Shown here: one piece after another, positions 12,913 through 14,855 of the stretch | Position numbering within the stretch: the first letter of the stretch is position 1 | Layout: every line of letters begins with the position of its first letter | Source: an uncultured Mycolicibacterium sp. | GTDB taxonomy: Bacteria > Actinomycetota > Actinomycetes > Mycobacteriales > Mycobacteriaceae | DNA length: 14,855 bases | Reading direction: 5' to 3' | Assembly: GCF_937941905.1 (NCBI RefSeq) | Contig: NZ_CALDGS010000169.1 | Span: forward strand, 1 to 14,855 | The notes under the pieces: generated by a model | What the model was told of the DNA's origin: nothing | The model's input: only the letters and a program-made list of their open reading frames with translations | Databases searched by the model: none | Made by a program: the position numbers and the translations under genes

Positions 12913-14855
12913 TCAGGCCGCGGAGGTGACGCGGTAGACGTCGTAGACGCCCTCGACGTTGCGCACCGCGTTCAGCACGTGCCCGAGGTGCTTCGGGTCG
13001 CCCATCTCGAAGGTGAACCGGCTGATCGCCACCCGGTCGTTGGAGGTGGTCACCGACGCCGACAGGATGTTGACCTTCTCGTCGGCGAGCACCCGGGTGA
13101 CGTCCGACAGCAGCCGGTGCCGGTCCAGCGCCTCGACCTGGATCGCCACCAGGAACACCGACGACGGCGACGGCGCCCACTTGACCTCGATGATCCGCTC
13201 GCGCTGCTTCTGCAGTTCGGCGGCGTTGGTGCAGTCGGTGCGGTGCACGCTCACCCCGCCGCCGCGGGTGACGAAGCCCATGATGTTGTCACCGGGCACC
13301 GGGGTGCAGCACTTGGCCAGCTTGGTCATCACCCCGGACGCGCCGGGCACCACCACGCCGCAGTCGACCGGGCCGCGGTGGCGCAGCGGCCGGGTCGCCG
13401 GGGTGGACCGCTCGGCGATCTCGTCCTCGGCCTCCTCGTCGCCGCCGCACTGGGCGACCAGTCGCTGCACCACGTGCCGGGCCGAGACGTGCCCCTCCCC
13501 GACCGCGGTGTAGAGCGCCGACACGTCGGCGTAGCGCAGTTCGCGCGCCAGCGCCGACACCGTCTCGGCGGTGACCAGCCGCTGCAGCGGCAGCCCGATG
13601 CGGCGCACCTCGCGGGCGATCGCCTCCTTGCCGGCCTCCAGCGCCTCCTCGCGGCGCTCCTTGGCGAACCACTGCCGGATCTTGGCCTTGGCCCGCGGCG
13701 AGACCACAAAGCTCTGCCAGTCCCGCGACGGCCCGGCGTTGGGCGCCTTGGAGGTGAAGATCTCGACGACCTCACCGTTCTCCAGCTTGCGCTCCAGCGC
13801 CACCAGCCGGCCGTTGACCCGGGCCCCGATGCAGCGGTGCCCGACCTCGGTGTGCACCGCGTAGGCGAAGTCCACCGGGGTGGAGCCGGCCGGCAGGGTG
13901 ATCACGTCGCCCTTCGGGGTGAACACGAAGATCTCCTGGACCGCCAGGTCGTAGCGCAGCGACTCCAGGAACTCCCCCGGGTCGGCGGCCTCCCGCTGCC
14001 AGTCCAGCAGCTGGCGCATCCAGGCCATGTCGTCGATCTCGGCGGCCTGCTGCGGGTGCTGCGGCACCCCGTTGCGGCCGCGCGACTCCTTGTAGCGCCA
14101 GTGCGCGGCGATGCCGTACTCGGCGGTGCGGTGCATGTCGTAGGTGCGGATCTGCACCTCCAGCGGCTTGCCCTCCGGGCCCACCACCGTGGTGTGCAGC
14201 GACTGGTACACCCCGTAGCGCGGCTGGGCGATGTAGTCCTTGAACCGCCCGGCCATCGGCTGCCACAGCGAGTGCACCACGCCGACCGCCGCGTAGCAGT
14301 CCCGGATCTCGTCGCACAGGATTCGCACCCCGACCAGGTCGTGGATCTCGTCGAAGTCGCGGCCCTTGACGATCATCTTCTGGTAGATCGACCAGTAGTG
14401 CTTGGGCCGGCCCTCGACGGTGGCGTTGATCTTGGACTTGGCCAGCTGCGCGGCGATCTCGGCGCGCACCTTGGCCAGGTAGGTGTCCCGCGACGGCGCC
14501 CGGTCGGCGACCAGCCGCACGATCTCGTCGTACTTCTTCGGGTGCAGGATGGCGAACGCCAGGTCCTCCAGCTCCCACTTGACGCTCGCCATGCCGAGCC
14601 GATGGGCAAGCGGCGCAATGACTTCCAGCGTCTCGCGGGCCTTGCGGGCCTGCTTCTCCGGCGGCAGGAAGCGCATGGTGCGCATGTTGTGCAGCCGGTC
14701 GGCCACCTTGATCACCAGCACCCGCGGGTCGCGGGCCATCGCGATGATCATCTTGCGGATGGTCTCGCCCTCGGCCGCCGAGCCCAGCGCGACCTTGTCC
14801 AGCTTGGTCACCCCGTCGACGAGGTGGGCCACCTCCTCGCCGAACTCGGCGGTGA
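12913..14855 (-). CDS. relA: Bifunctional (p)ppGpp synthetase/hydrolase Rel (N-terminus outside window)
   Basis: The last 646 residues are in the window; about 145 N-terminal residues, including the HD motif, are missing if the length matches the roughly 790-residue M. tuberculosis enzyme. It makes and degrades the stringent-response alarmone (p)ppGpp. Positions count from the first visible full codon. The end of the hydrolase domain includes VLVIKVADRLHNMRT (46-59). The synthetase domain holds GRPKHYWSIYQKM (148-160), DLVGVRILCDEI (172-183), RFKD (203-206; the RXKD type found in bifunctional Rel rather than the EXDD of synthetase-only RelA), YQSLHTTV (216-223) and EVQIRT (232-237). Then come TGS (about 308-366), a helical region, the conserved-cysteine domain with CC (515-516) and HRTDC (537-541), and an ACT domain (565-646). 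The reading frame is open to the right edge, so no start is visible. Confidence 0.97.
   Translation of the reverse strand, partial: TAEFGEEVAHLVDGVTKLDKVALGSAAEGETIRKMIIAMARDPRVLVIKVADRLHNMRTMRFLPPEKQARKARETLEVIAPLAHRLGMASVKWELEDLAFAILHPKKYDEIVRLVADRAPSRDTYLAKVRAEIAAQLAKSKINATVEGRPKHYWSIYQKMIVKGRDFDEIHDLVGVRILCDEIRDCYAAVGVVHSLWQPMAGRFKDYIAQPRYGVYQSLHTTVVGPEGKPLEVQIRTYDMHRTAEYGIAAHWRYKESRGRNGVPQHPQQAAEIDDMAWMRQLLDWQREAADPGEFLESLRYDLAVQEIFVFTPKGDVITLPAGSTPVDFAYAVHTEVGHRCIGARVNGRLVALERKLENGEVVEIFTSKAPNAGPSRDWQSFVVSPRAKAKIRQWFAKERREEALEAGKEAIAREVRRIGLPLQRLVTAETVSALARELRYADVSALYTAVGEGHVSARHVVQRLVAQCGGDEEAEDEIAERSTPATRPLRHRGPVDCGVVVPGASGVMTKLAKCCTPVPGDNIMGFVTRGGGVSVHRTDCTNAAELQKQRERIIEVKWAPSPSSVFLVAIQVEALDRHRLLSDVTRVLADEKVNILSASVTTSNDRVAISRFTFEMGDPKHLGHVLNAVRNVEGVYDVYRVTSAA

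Overview
The window comes from a high-GC actinobacterium, almost certainly a member of the Mycobacteriaceae and most likely a fast-growing Mycolicibacterium-type species. The right-hand block relA - ppiB-like cyclophilin - metallo-beta-lactamase-fold hydrolase - hisS has the same order and orientations as Rv2583c-Rv2582-Rv2581c-Rv2580c of Mycobacterium tuberculosis. The left edge carries the first codons of a gene that looks like Rv2578c, a radical SAM protein. In M. tuberculosis the two flanks are separated only by a haloalkane dehalogenase gene. Here roughly 9.8 kb of accessory genes lie between them. All family and synteny statements are from memory of the proteins; no search was run.

Layout, left to right. 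(1) 1-98, minus: 5' end of the Rv2578c-like radical SAM gene. A mycobacterial LexA (SOS) box and a probable leaderless promoter lie directly upstream, and a 13-bp inverted repeat flanks both. (2) 175-294, minus: a 39-codon ORF with a good ribosome binding site. (3) 381-944, minus: a secreted protein with an MmpS-like C-terminal domain, with no mmpL beside it and a palindromic candidate operator upstream. (4) 1101-5876, plus: a complete urea-type ABC transporter operon, urtABCDE, with start/stop overlaps or very short gaps throughout. (5) 5890-9579, minus: a 1229-residue exported surface protein with acidic repeats, a hydrophobic middle region and several Ig/VCBS-like C-terminal repeats. It converges on urtE with only 13 bp between the stops. 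(6) 9580-9912: a 333-bp gene-free stretch with an AT-rich promoter-like patch and hairpins behind hisS. (7) 9913-11840, minus: the translationally coupled pair glyoxalase-II-like hydrolase then hisS. (8) 11946-12839, plus: membrane-anchored cyclophilin. (9) 12841-12902: a long composite terminator hairpin shared with (10) the convergent relA/rel gene (12913 to beyond the right edge).

The accessory cargo has two themes. The urt operon should import urea as a nitrogen source: UrtA is a lipoprotein that binds the ligand, UrtB and UrtC form the membrane channel, and UrtD and UrtE hydrolyse ATP. No urease or urea amidolyase is in the window, so the catabolic step must be encoded elsewhere. The giant protein and the MmpS-like protein are both exported envelope proteins of unknown function. 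The giant gene is itself a mosaic: its N-terminal third uses many T- and G-ending codons, its C-terminal two thirds mostly C-ending ones, with the change near residue 435.

I found no mobile element, CRISPR array, tRNA or rRNA, and no clear new multi-gene system. The best leads are the promoter/inverted-repeat structure at the left edge, the mosaic giant protein, the orphan MmpS-like protein with its palindrome, and the accessory insertion point itself.
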